The position numbers and the translations under genes are program-made. Positions 53,424 through 61,754 of a stretch of 64,000 nt of DNA are shown piece after piece. The notes under the pieces were generated by a model that was not told where the DNA came from, did no database searches, and worked only from the letters and a program-made list of their open reading frames with translations. Numbering within the stretch: the stretch's first letter is position 1; every line of letters starts with the position of its first letter. The stretch is from Catenuloplanes atrovinosus (GTDB lineage: Bacteria > Actinomycetota > Actinomycetes > Mycobacteriales > Micromonosporaceae), in the NCBI RefSeq assembly GCF_031458235.1, contig NZ_JAVDYB010000001.1:310001-374000 (forward strand). Direction: 5' to 3'.

Positions 53424-56243
53424 GTGTCGGGAGCTCGCACCCTGGGCGTGTTGTCGCCCTTTCTCGGCGGTTGGTACTACGGCGGTCTGCTGCGCGGCGT
53501 GTCCCGCGTCGTGACCCACGACGGCGGGGACCTCATCGCCGTGCAGACCCTGGACGCGGGGACGGACCAGGTCGAGGTGACCGCGCCGGCCACGATGGCC
53601 GGACGGATCGCCTGGCGGGCCGCGGACGGCTTCGTCGTCGTGATCAACGCGGTCCCGGACGGGTACGTCGCCGCGCTGCGGCGGACCGGGAAGCCGGTGG
53701 TGGCGGTCAGCCGTTCCTATCCCGGCGCCGGCCTGGTCCGCCCGGACAACCGCACCGGCGTGCGCGCCGCGATCGGGCACCTGATCCGGCACGGGCACAC
53801 CCGGATCGCGTTCGCCGGCTACTTCGGCGCGGCGGACGTGTGCGAACGGCACGCCGCCTACGTGGAGGCGATGCACGCGCACGGGCTGGACATCGACCCG
53901 GAACTCCGCTTCGACGTGCCGGACAACCAGGCGACCGGCGGCCGGGACGCGGCCCGCCAGCTGCTCGCGGCCGGCGTGCCGTCCACCGCGATCGTGCTCG
54001 GCACGGACGCGAACGCGCTCGGCCTGATGGACGCGCTGCGCGCCGCCGGCCTCCGCACCCCCCGCGACCAGGCCGTGATCGGCTTCGACGACCGGCAGGC
54101 GGCGTCCTACACGGCGCCGCGACTGACCAGCGTGGAGCAGCCGATGGAGTCGGTCGGCGCGGCGGCCGCGGAGATGCTGCTGCGGCGGCTGGCCGGCGGC
54201 CCGGCCCCGGCGCGCGTGGAGGTGCCGACCCGGCTGGTGGTCCGCGAGTCGTGCGGGTGCACGCCGGGCAGCCGCGTGCTGGACGGCCCGCCGCTGCCCG
54301 AGGAGGTGCTCGCGGCCGTGTCCGCGCCGCCCGCGCCGGGATCGCTGCGCGGGCTGGTCGGCATGCTGGCCGAGCCGGGCCGGCCGCGGGAACTGCTGGA
54401 GGCCGCGCACCGGGTGCACGCGCGGGCGTCCGGTGACCCGTCCGCGCTGCTGCTGGAGCTGATGGAGGCGCAGGGACGCGCCCAGTTCGAGGAGCAGGAA
54501 CACCTGCAACGGGTGATCAGCACGCAGTACGAGGTGAGCCTCGACCTGCTGCGCAGCCACCACAAGGACCCGCGCGCGCTGGGCTGGCTGGGCCGCACCG
54601 GCGTGGTGGCCGGCGCGCTCGGCATCTGGCGCGAGCACGGCGAGACCGTGGAGATCGCCGGCGTCTTCGCGCCCGCCGACCCGGCCGCGTCCGCGCAGGT
54701 CGGGCGCGTGGTGCCGATCGACGAGTTCCCGCCGGAGCCGCTGCGCCGGCTGGCGGACGCGCACCCGGACCGGACCGTGTTCGTGGTGCCGGTCAAGGTC
54801 GGCGACGGCGACTGGGGCGTGCTCGCGGTGGTCGACTCGATCGACGACCGGGTCGCCACCGGACGCGAGCCGCTGAGCCAGTGGGCCGCGCTGCTCACCG
54901 TGGCGCTGGAGCACGAGGAACTGGTGGCGCGGCTGCGCGCGCGGGAGGACGAGCTGGAGCGGGCCGCGCTCTACGACCACCTGACCGGGCTGCCGAACCG
55001 GACGCACTTCCTGGAGCGGCTGCGCGAGGCGATGGACCGCCGCGACTGCCACGGCGTGCTCTTCTTCGACCTGGACGGGTTCAAGCGGGTCAACGACGTG
55101 CACGGGCACGACATCGGGGACGAACTGCTGGTCAGGGTGGCCGAGCGGCTCCGCGGCGAGCTGCGGGACCACGACGTGGCGGCCCGGTTCGGCGGCGACG
55201 AGTTCCTGGTGCTGCTGGACGGCGTGGAGCATCCGAGCCTGATGGTGCAGGTGGCGAAGCGCATGCAGCAGGCGGTGTCGCGGCCGTACCGGCTGGACGG
55301 CGTGGACGACGAGGTGGTGATCGGCACGACCGTCGGCGTCTGCATCGGCGCGGAGCACTACACGGACGCGCAGCAGCTGCTCCGCGACGCGGACGCCGCG
55401 ATGCTCACCGGCAAGGCGCGCGGCAAGGGCCAGGTGGTGTCGTTCACGCTCTCCATGCACACCCGGTTCAAGGACCGGCAGCGGCTGGAGAAGGAGCTGC
55501 GCGACGCCTTCCACGCCCGGCGGTACCGGGTGTTCTACCAGCCCATCGTGGACCTGCGGACCCGGCGCACGGTCGCGTTCGAGGCGCTGCTGCGCTGGCT
55601 GCACCCGCAGCGCGGGCTGCTCGACGCGCAGGAGTGGATCCAGCTCGCGGAGGACAGCGGCACGCTGGACGCGATCTGCGTGCGCACGATCAGCGAGGTG
55701 ACCACGCAGGTGGAGGACTGGCGCGCCGCGGGCGACCCGGCCGGCGACGTCGCGCTGCGGTACAACGTGGGCGCCAGCCAGTTCTTCCACAAGAACCTGA
55801 TCGAGGACGTCGAGGCCTGCCTGACGTACCACCACGTGGAGCCGGACCGGTTCGCGATCGAGGTGACGGAGAACGTGCTGATGCTGGACCCGGAGGCCGC
55901 GGTGACCGTGCTGGACGGCATCCACGCGATCGGCGCCGAGGTGCACCTGGACGACTTCGGCAGCGGTTACTCGTCGCTGGAGCTGCTGCCCCGGCTGCCG
56001 ATCGACGCGCTCAAGATCGACCGGTCGTTCGTGTCCCGGATGACGCTGGACCCGAAGGCGGACGACATGGTCGACTCGATCGTCCGGCTCGGCCGGAATC
56101 TGGGGCTCGGGCTGATCGCGGAGGGCGTGCAGACGGAGGAGCAGCGCGCGATGCTGCTGGACCTCGGCTGCCACCTCGGCCAGGGCTACCTGTTCTCACC
56201 CGCGGTGCCGGCCGACCGGGCCGGCACCGTGATGTCGTTCTAG
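53424..56243 (+). CDS. LacI-type ligand-binding domain fused to GGDEF and EAL domains
   Basis: 939 aa. The N-terminal LacI-type sugar-binding fold (about 1-275) lacks its HTH: TLGVLSPFLGGWYYGGLLRG, ALRRTGKPVVAVSRSYPGAG, AIVLGTDANALGLMDALRAAG. A linker/GAF-like middle (about 280-510) follows. The GGDEF domain (about 520-680) has RFGGDEF and an inhibitory RxxD (RDHD) five residues before it. The EAL domain (about 690-935) has FEALLRW, RYNVGAS, EVTENVL, DDFGSGYSSL, LKIDRSF, AEGVQTEEQ and GQGYLFS, all intact. No membrane helix. A cytosolic enzyme that probably couples a small ligand to c-di-GMP synthesis or breakdown. The GTG follows AAGGAGG. Confidence 0.9.
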   Translation: MSGARTLGVLSPFLGGWYYGGLLRGVSRVVTHDGGDLIAVQTLDAGTDQVEVTAPATMAGRIAWRAADGFVVVINAVPDGYVAALRRTGKPVVAVSRSYPGAGLVRPDNRTGVRAAIGHLIRHGHTRIAFAGYFGAADVCERHAAYVEAMHAHGLDIDPELRFDVPDNQATGGRDAARQLLAAGVPSTAIVLGTDANALGLMDALRAAGLRTPRDQAVIGFDDRQAASYTAPRLTSVEQPMESVGAAAAEMLLRRLAGGPAPARVEVPTRLVVRESCGCTPGSRVLDGPPLPEEVLAAVSAPPAPGSLRGLVGMLAEPGRPRELLEAAHRVHARASGDPSALLLELMEAQGRAQFEEQEHLQRVISTQYEVSLDLLRSHHKDPRALGWLGRTGVVAGALGIWREHGETVEIAGVFAPADPAASAQVGRVVPIDEFPPEPLRRLADAHPDRTVFVVPVKVGDGDWGVLAVVDSIDDRVATGREPLSQWAALLTVALEHEELVARLRAREDELERAALYDHLTGLPNRTHFLERLREAMDRRDCHGVLFFDLDGFKRVNDVHGHDIGDELLVRVAERLRGELRDHDVAARFGGDEFLVLLDGVEHPSLMVQVAKRMQQAVSRPYRLDGVDDEVVIGTTVGVCIGAEHYTDAQQLLRDADAAMLTGKARGKGQVVSFTLSMHTRFKDRQRLEKELRDAFHARRYRVFYQPIVDLRTRRTVAFEALLRWLHPQRGLLDAQEWIQLAEDSGTLDAICVRTISEVTTQVEDWRAAGDPAGDVALRYNVGASQFFHKNLIEDVEACLTYHHVEPDRFAIEVTENVLMLDPEAAVTVLDGIHAIGAEVHLDDFGSGYSSLELLPRLPIDALKIDRSFVSRMTLDPKADDMVDSIVRLGRNLGLGLIAEGVQTEEQRAMLLDLGCHLGQGYLFSPAVPADRAGTVMSF

Positions 56244-56650
56244 CTCGCCTTCGGCTCCAGGCGGACCGAGATCGAGTTGACGCAGTGGCGCGTGTTCCGT
56301 GGGGTGAAGCCCTCGCCGCGGAACACGTGACCCAGGTGTGAGCCGCAGTTCGAGCAACGGATCTCGGTGCGGAGCATGCCGAGCGACCGGTCCTCGATCT
56401 CCACGACCGTGCCCGGGATCGCGTCGTCGAACGACGGCCAGCCGCAGTTGCTGTCGAACTTGGTGTCGCTGCTGAACAGCTCCTGGCCGCAGGCGCGGCA
56501 GTGGTAGACGCCCTCGGTCTTGGTGTTGACGTACTCACCCGTCCACGGGGCCTCGGTGCCCGCCTGGCGGAGCACCCGGAACTCCTGCGGGTTGAGGCGG
56601 ACCCGCCACTCCTCCTCGGTGGTGGGCAGGGCGCTCTTCTCGATGGTCAT
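56240..56650 (-). CDS. msrB: Peptide-methionine (R)-S-oxide reductase
   Basis: 136 aa. Repairs Met-R-sulfoxide in proteins. Zinc-site cysteines in YHCRACGQEL and IRCSNCGSHLGHVF (two CxxC), catalytic Cys in RHCVNSISV, and the WPSFDDAI substrate loop. The ATG at 56650 lies 6 nt after TACCGT, so it may be leaderless, although GGAG also occurs in that gap. Its stop shares CTAG with the stop of the convergent GGDEF-EAL gene. Confidence 0.95.
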   Translation of the reverse strand: MTIEKSALPTTEEEWRVRLNPQEFRVLRQAGTEAPWTGEYVNTKTEGVYHCRACGQELFSSDTKFDSNCGWPSFDDAIPGTVVEIEDRSLGMLRTEIRCSNCGSHLGHVFRGEGFTPRNTRHCVNSISVRLEPKAS

Positions 56651-56656
56651 GTCTCC

Positions 56657-56662
56657 ACGGTA
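56657..56662 (-). promoter_or_regulatory. -10 box TACCGT before msrB
   Basis: On the minus strand TACCGT (56662-56657), then GGAGAC, then the ATG at 56650. Confidence 0.4.
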
Positions 56663-56733
56663 GTCCGGCCGTCCGCCGCCGCCAGTGTCCTCTCCCTCAC
56701 CTTGAGCGTTAGGGGTGGAGTGCGCGTGTTGGT

Positions 56734-56776
56734 CCCTTTTGCCCCTGAGAGCCGGTAGGCTTCGGGGGCAAAAGGG
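56734..56776. promoter_or_regulatory. Perfect 12-bp inverted repeat upstream of the chaplin gene
   Basis: CCCTTTTGCCCC (56734-56745) and GGGGCAAAAGGG (56765-56776) are exact reverse complements, 19-nt loop. The loop contains TAGGCT, a -10-like hexamer, so a protein bound to both arms would sit over the promoter. It lies 58 bp upstream of the chaplin start. Confidence 0.55.
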
Positions 56777-56833
56777 TCTTTAACCGTTTATACCCACATA
56801 AGCCTCACCCGCCACCCTTGAGGAGAACACAGC

Positions 56834-57502
56834 GTGACGAGCATGAAACGGCGCATCATCGCGGCGGCGACGCTGCCGGCCGCCGGGTTCACCATGTTCG
56901 CGGCCGCGCTCGCGCTGGGCGCCCAGCCGGCGAGCGCGGCACCGGACGACACCAACGGCATCGCCAACGGCGCCGCGGTGCGCCTTCCGATCAACGCGCC
57001 GGTCAACGTCTGCGGCATCGCGGCCGGCATCCTCGGCGACGCCACCGCCAAGTGCGCCGCCGCGCGCGTCGCGCCCACCCCGGGCTACGGCGGCGAGGGC
57101 CCGGACCGCGGGCAGCCGGGCTACGGCACCCCGTCGCCGGGCGGCCCGGGCGCGGAGACGCCGCCGGAGACGCCGCAGGCCCCGGAGAGCCCGGAGACGC
57201 CGGAGAGCCCGGAGGCCCCCGAGACGCCGTCGGAGTTCCCGACGCCGACGCCGTCCGGCTCCGTGCCGACCGCCGGCCAGCAGGAGGTGCCGCCGACCGG
57301 TGGCGTCTTGGCCGGCTCGCCGGAGGCCCCGGTCCCGACCGGCCGGGTGCAGGGCGCGGAGGGCGAGGAGACCCCGCCGAGCGGGGAACTCCCGATCACC
57401 GGCCTGCCGCTCGCCGGGCTTCTCGGCGCGGGCGCGCTGGTCACCGCCGGCGGCGCAGCGCTGCTCTACACCGGCCGGCACCGCCGCCGCTTCGAGAGCT
57501 GA
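56834..57502 (+). CDS. Cell-wall-anchored chaplin-domain protein (LPITG)
   Basis: 222 aa. Signal peptide with cleavage after ASA (about residue 35). One chaplin (DUF320-like) domain (about 40-75): NGIANGAAVRLPINAPVNVCG and GDATAKC, with the Cys pair typical of chaplins. A Pro/Glu/Thr/Gly-rich wall-spanning region (about 80-185) follows. The C-terminal sorting signal is LPITG, a hydrophobic helix and RHRRRF. In streptomycetes long chaplins are sortase-linked and make aerial surfaces hydrophobic. Only one chaplin domain is present here, against two in Streptomyces long forms. Start after GAGGAG. No sortase gene is in view. Confidence 0.85.
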   Translation: MTSMKRRIIAAATLPAAGFTMFAAALALGAQPASAAPDDTNGIANGAAVRLPINAPVNVCGIAAGILGDATAKCAAARVAPTPGYGGEGPDRGQPGYGTPSPGGPGAETPPETPQAPESPETPESPEAPETPSEFPTPTPSGSVPTAGQQEVPPTGGVLAGSPEAPVPTGRVQGAEGEETPPSGELPITGLPLAGLLGAGALVTAGGAALLYTGRHRRRFES

Positions 57503-57510
57503 CCCGCTGC

Positions 57511-57535
57511 CCCGGGGGTCGCTACGGCCCCCGGG
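57511..57535 (+). terminator. Terminator after the chaplin gene
   Basis: CCCGGGGG (57511-57518) pairs with CCCCCGGG (57528-57535), 9-nt loop, 9 nt after the stop. Confidence 0.55.
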
Positions 57536-57550
57536 CGGCGTCTCGTCGCG

Positions 57551-57556
57551 TAGGGT
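57551..57556 (+). promoter_or_regulatory. -10 box TAGGGT, leaderless polymerase gene
   Basis: TAGGGT, then CGCGACC (7 nt), then the ATG at 57564. Confidence 0.5.
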
Positions 57557-57563
57557 CGCGACC

Positions 57564-58574
57564 ATGGCGTCGAAAGCCGAGGAGATCGAGGTCGCCGGCC
57601 GGGCCGTGCGGCTGACCAGTCCCGACAAGGTCTACTTCCCCCGCCGCGGGTTCACCAAGCGGGACGTCTTCGAGTACTACCTCGCCGTCGGCGACGGCAT
57701 CATGCGCGCGCTGCGCGGCCGGCCGACCACGCTGCAACGCTTCCCCGACGGCATCGAGGGGGAGATGTTCTTCCAGAAGCGGGTGCCCGCCCGCGGCGTA
57801 CCCCCGTGGATCGAGACCGCGACGATCACGTTCCCGAGCGGCCGGGGCGCCGAGGAGCTCTGCCCCGCCGATCTCGCGCACGTGGCCTGGGCGGCGCAGA
57901 TGGGCACCATCGTCTTCCATCCGTGGCCGGTCCGCGGCACGCACGTGGACTCGCCAGACGAGCTGCGCATCGACCTCGACCCGCAGCCCGGCACCGACTT
58001 CGCGGACGCGGTCGAGGTGGCCGGCACGGTCCGCGAGGTGCTCGCCGAACTGGGCGCCACCGGTCACCCGAAGACCTCCGGCGGACGCGGCGTCCACGTC
58101 TACGTGCGGATCGCGCCGCGCTGGTCGTTCGTGGAGGTGCGCCGCGCCGCCATCGCGCTCGCCCGCGAGGTCGAGGCCCGGCGCCCGGACCTGGCCACCA
58201 CCAACTGGTGGAAGGAGGAACGCGGCACGAAGGTCTTCCTCGACTACAACCAGATGGCCCGCGACCGCACCATCGCCTGCGCCTACAGCCTGCGCGCCAA
58301 CGCCCGCGCCACCGTCTCCACGCCGGTCACCTGGGACGAGCTGCCGGACGTCGAGCCGGACGACTTCGACCTCCGCACGGTCCCGCCGCGCCTCGCGAAG
58401 CTCGGCGACCCGCACGCCGCGATCGACGACGACGCCTTCGACATCACGCCGCTGCTGGAGTGGGCCGCGCGCGACGACCGGGGCGACCTGCCGTACCCGC
58501 CGGAATATCCCAAGATGCCGGGCGAGCCGATGCGTGTCCAGCCGTCGCGGGCCAAGAAGCCCAAGGACGAATGA
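57564..58574 (+). CDS. Stand-alone LigD-type DNA polymerase/primase (NHEJ PolDom)
   Basis: 336 aa, the size of an isolated LigD polymerase domain. Signatures: LTSPDKVYFPRRGFTKRDVF, LQRFPDGIEGEMFFQKRVP, DELRIDLDPQPG (catalytic DxD), KTSGGRGVHVYVRI (catalytic His and substrate loop) and TKVFLDYNQMARDRTIACAY (third Asp). The archaeo-eukaryotic primase fold fills gaps during non-homologous end joining and prefers ribonucleotides. No fused ligase or phosphoesterase; an ATP-dependent ligase is encoded 4 kb downstream. No Ku gene in the window. Confidence 0.93.
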   Translation: MASKAEEIEVAGRAVRLTSPDKVYFPRRGFTKRDVFEYYLAVGDGIMRALRGRPTTLQRFPDGIEGEMFFQKRVPARGVPPWIETATITFPSGRGAEELCPADLAHVAWAAQMGTIVFHPWPVRGTHVDSPDELRIDLDPQPGTDFADAVEVAGTVREVLAELGATGHPKTSGGRGVHVYVRIAPRWSFVEVRRAAIALAREVEARRPDLATTNWWKEERGTKVFLDYNQMARDRTIACAYSLRANARATVSTPVTWDELPDVEPDDFDLRTVPPRLAKLGDPHAAIDDDAFDITPLLEWAARDDRGDLPYPPEYPKMPGEPMRVQPSRAKKPKDE

Positions 58575-58575
58575 C

Positions 58576-58656
58576 TTCCCGCTTCCGGCGTGGTCCGGCC
58601 CGCATGCTCGGCGCGGGCACCGGTCGTCGCCGGCGCTCCTCCCTGCCGGTTCCGCG
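58576..58656 (+). repeat. Dispersed intergenic element, copy E
   Basis: Begins one base after the polymerase stop: TTCCCGCTTCCGGCGTGGTC, then GCATGCTCGGCGCGGGCACC, GTCGTCGCCGGCGCTCCTCC and CTGCCGGTTCCGCGG. Weaker similarity to copy D resumes near 58731 (GAAAAGCC). Confidence 0.85.
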
Positions 58657-58769
58657 GTGGAGCACGGTCGCGCCACCCACCGCCCCGGCGCACCGGCGGC
58701 GCCGATCCGCGCCCGCGCATACCGGAAAAGCCGACTTGCGCGGGCGGCCCGCGGAGTGACCATGGTCTG

Positions 58770-59213
58770 ATGCTGACCCTGTTGCTGGCGCCGTTCCGGC
58801 TGGTCTACCGCGGGCTCGTCTACCTCGCCAACTCACCCAGCACGCTGATGGGCTCGTACCTGGGCCTGATCATCATCTGCGGCGCGCTCTACAGCCACTT
58901 CGAGCGGGCGAGCATCGGCGACTCGATCTGGTGGGCGGTGGTCACCGCGTCCACGGTCGGGTACGGCGACATCTCGCCCGAGTCGTGGCCGGCCCGGGCG
59001 ATGGCCGCGCTGCTCATCTCCGTGATGGTGCTGCTGGTCATCCCGCTGATCACGGCGCACTTCGCCAGCAAGCTGATCGTGGACGCGGACGCGTTCCGGC
59101 ACGAGGAGCAGGAGGAGATCAAGAACAACCTGCGCGCGATCCGGGAGCTGCTGGAGACCCGGCTCAGCCAGCCGGGCAGCGCAGATCCTTCGCCGGCACC
59201 GTCAGATCGATGA
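58770..59213 (+). CDS. Two-helix potassium channel family protein
   Basis: 147 aa. Two transmembrane helices (about 28-46 and 70-95) flank a pore loop with the selectivity filter ASTVGYGDISP, the ion_trans_2 pattern of simple K+ channels. A cytosolic coiled-coil-like tail (EEQEEIKNNLRAIRELLETR) follows. The ATG at 58770 has no clear ribosome site. The 3' end overlaps the convergent peptidase gene by 50 bp. Confidence 0.85.
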   Translation: MLTLLLAPFRLVYRGLVYLANSPSTLMGSYLGLIIICGALYSHFERASIGDSIWWAVVTASTVGYGDISPESWPARAMAALLISVMVLLVIPLITAHFASKLIVDADAFRHEEQEEIKNNLRAIRELLETRLSQPGSADPSPAPSDR

Positions 59214-60729
59214 GGTAGCCGTCGACCGCCCGCGTGATGCACCGCGTGTTCGGGTACGCGGTGTGGCCCTCGCCCTCCCAGGTCAGCACCTGCCCGGTGC
59301 CGAGCATGCCGGCCAGCACCGCGGTCTGCTCGTACGGTGTGGCCGGGTCGCCCACCGTGCCCACCACCACGATCGGCGGCGCGCCCTGCGCGGCCCCGGT
59401 CGGGTACGGGTCCCGCGCGCCCGGCCAGAACGCGCAGCCGAGCATGCCCAGCGCCAGCGGCGGGCCGAACAGCGGGTACTTCTTCTCCCAGTCCCGCTGC
59501 AGCGTGCGTACCTGCTCCGGGGTCACCCGCTCGTCGCTGTCCGCGCAGTTCACGGCCAGCAGCGCGTCCGCCTGGTTGTCGTACTCGCCCTGGTCGGTGC
59601 GGCTGGTGTACGTGTCAGCCAGCTCCAGGACCGGGTCCGGCCGCCCGTCCCGCAGCTCGCCGAGCGCCTTGCCCAGCTCCGGCCAGTACAGCTCCGTGTA
59701 GAGCGCCGCCACCGCCGCGTAGAAGATCCACCCGGCCGTCACCTCGCGGCCGTCCGCGCCGCGCAGCGGGGTGGCGCGCGCCCTGTCCAGCAGCTCGGTC
59801 AGCGTGCCCCGCGCGTCCGGCGCGATCGGGCACTGCCCGGGCGTCGCCGCGCACCAGGTGGCGAAGTTGTCGAACGCGCGCTCGAAGCCCTTCGCCTGCG
59901 ACTCCGAACCGGCCACCATGCCCTGCATCGGGTCGACCGCGCCGTCCAGCACCATCGCGCGGATGTTCTGCGGGAACAGCTGCGCGTACGTGGCCCCGAG
60001 CAGCGTGCCGTACGAGTAGCCCAGGTAGGTCAGCTTCTCGTCGCCGACCGCGGTGCGGATCGCGTCGATGTCGCGGGCCGCCTGCTCGGTGGAGAACAGC
60101 GGCAGGTCCGCCCCGTACCGGGCGCCGCACTCCTCGCCGATCCGCTTGTTCAGCGCCACGATCTCGTCGAACTCGGCCTGCGACTCCGGGTCCGGCTCGG
60201 AGCCGTAGCTGGCGTCCAGGTCCGCGTCGGAGATGCACTTCACCGGCGAGGAGCGGGACACGCCGCGCGGGTCGAACCCGATCACGTCGAACCGCTCCAG
60301 GATCTCGGTCGGCAGCCCCTGCACCTGCGGGCCGAACGACAGGTACGCCGCGGTGTCGATGCCGGACCCGCCCGGGCCGCCCGGGTTGATCAGGAGCGAG
60401 CCGATCCGGTCCCGCTGCTCGGTGGAGCGCACGCGCATCAGCGCCAGCTCGAACGTCTGGCCGTTGGACGGGTTGTTCCAGTCCTTCGGCACCTGGATCG
60501 TGGTGCAGTCGTAGCGGGTGCGCGGCGCCTTCTGCCCGTAGAGCTGCTGCGGGATCTCGGCGCAACTGCGCCAGGTCAGGTCCTGCGTGCTCGGCCCGCC
60601 GCCGCCGGGGCCGGGCCCACCGGCCGCGCTGGTGTCCCCACCCGGTGAGAAGACCGGCAGCGAGCAGCCGGACACCGCCAGCATCGTGGCGACCAGCGCG
60701 ACGACCGCGCGGTGAGGTGTACGGAACAC
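59164..60729 (-). CDS. Secreted lipoprotein alpha/beta-hydrolase (tripeptidyl aminopeptidase family)
   Basis: 521 aa. Type II signal peptide with lipobox LAVSGC (Cys22). Catalytic Ser in LTYLGYSYGTLLGATYAQLF (GxSxG), oxyanion region LINPGGPGGSGID, IGFDPRGVSRSSP and the late His in GEGHTAYPNTRC, as in Streptomyces Tap/SlpD/SlpE exopeptidases. Likely releases tripeptides from extracellular protein; the exact specificity is unknown. The GTG at 60729 is chosen because GAAGGA is 7 nt upstream and it leaves a normal signal peptide. Confidence 0.92.
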   Translation of the reverse strand: MFRTPHRAVVALVATMLAVSGCSLPVFSPGGDTSAAGGPGPGGGGPSTQDLTWRSCAEIPQQLYGQKAPRTRYDCTTIQVPKDWNNPSNGQTFELALMRVRSTEQRDRIGSLLINPGGPGGSGIDTAAYLSFGPQVQGLPTEILERFDVIGFDPRGVSRSSPVKCISDADLDASYGSEPDPESQAEFDEIVALNKRIGEECGARYGADLPLFSTEQAARDIDAIRTAVGDEKLTYLGYSYGTLLGATYAQLFPQNIRAMVLDGAVDPMQGMVAGSESQAKGFERAFDNFATWCAATPGQCPIAPDARGTLTELLDRARATPLRGADGREVTAGWIFYAAVAALYTELYWPELGKALGELRDGRPDPVLELADTYTSRTDQGEYDNQADALLAVNCADSDERVTPEQVRTLQRDWEKKYPLFGPPLALGMLGCAFWPGARDPYPTGAAQGAPPIVVVGTVGDPATPYEQTAVLAGMLGTGQVLTWEGEGHTAYPNTRCITRAVDGYLIDLTVPAKDLRCPAG

Positions 60730-60818
60730 TCGGACATCCTTCTCGACGAGGCGGCGGGGACGCATCGAGGTTATCCGGTCCGGCGGTCCCGGGTCGGCCG
60801 TGACGGCGGTCACCAGGG

Positions 60819-61754
60819 ATGATCGTGGGAATGGGCGCGGTACTCGGCGGTTTCGCGGCGATCTGGGTGATCGCCACGCTGGGTTACCTGCTCGCCCGCG
60901 GCCGGGTCCTCGGCGAGCACGCGCCGGCGGTGCTGGGCCGGCTGGTCTTCTTCGTCGCCACGCCCGCGCTGCTGTTCGTCACGCTCAGCCGCACCAGCCT
61001 GGACCGGATCGTCACCGGCGCGCTGCTGGTCTTCGTGGCCGGCACGGTGCTGGTGGCGCTGATCTACACGCTGATCGCGCGGCTGGTCTGGCGGCGCGGC
61101 ACGGGCCGGACCACGATCGGCGCGCTCGGCGCGTCCTATGTCAACGCGGCGAACCTGGGGCTGCCGATCGCGGCGTACGTGCTCGGTGACGTGTCGCTGG
61201 TGGTACCGGTGCTGCTGTTCCAGGTCCTGCTCGCGGCGCCGTTCGCGCTGACCGTGCTGGACCTGGCCAGCGGGCAGGGCCGGCCGTCGCTCACGTCGCT
61301 GGCGCTGCTGCCGGCCCGCAACCCGATCATGGTGGCGTCCGCGGCCGGCATCGCGGTCGCCGCGTCCGGGTGGACTCCGCCCGCGCTGCTGCTGGAGCCG
61401 TTCGAGCTGGTCGGGGCCGCGGCGGTGCCGGCCGCGCTGCTGGCCTTCGGCATGTCGCTGCCGGGCGCGCGGCCGCTGCTGCCCGGGCCGGACGCGCCGG
61501 ACCGCTACCTGGCGGTGGCGCTGAAGGTGATCGTGCAGCCGCTGCTGGCGTACCTGATCGGGCGGTTCCTGTTCCGGCTGGACGACGCCGCGCTGTTCGC
61601 GGCCGTGGTGACGTCCGCGCTGCCGGCGGCGCAGAACGTGTTCGTCTTCGCGCTGCGCTACCGCGAGTCGGAGACGCTGGCCCGGGACGTGGTGATGCTC
61701 TCCACGCTCGCGTCCCCACTCACCATGATCGTCGCGGCGGTGTTCCTCACGTGA
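60819..61754 (+). CDS. AEC (auxin efflux carrier) family transporter
   Basis: 311 aa with about ten hydrophobic helices. Family features: LGRLVFFVATPALLFVTLSR near the N-terminus, the SYVNAANLGLPIAAYVLG discontinuous helix, and a C-terminal mirrored unit with SALPAAQNVFVFALRY. Typical AEC length. Substrates of bacterial members are organic acids or amino acids; nothing here fixes which. The stop overlaps the next gene by 4 bp. Confidence 0.88.
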   Translation: MIVGMGAVLGGFAAIWVIATLGYLLARGRVLGEHAPAVLGRLVFFVATPALLFVTLSRTSLDRIVTGALLVFVAGTVLVALIYTLIARLVWRRGTGRTTIGALGASYVNAANLGLPIAAYVLGDVSLVVPVLLFQVLLAAPFALTVLDLASGQGRPSLTSLALLPARNPIMVASAAGIAVAASGWTPPALLLEPFELVGAAAVPAALLAFGMSLPGARPLLPGPDAPDRYLAVALKVIVQPLLAYLIGRFLFRLDDAALFAAVVTSALPAAQNVFVFALRYRESETLARDVVMLSTLASPLTMIVAAVFLT

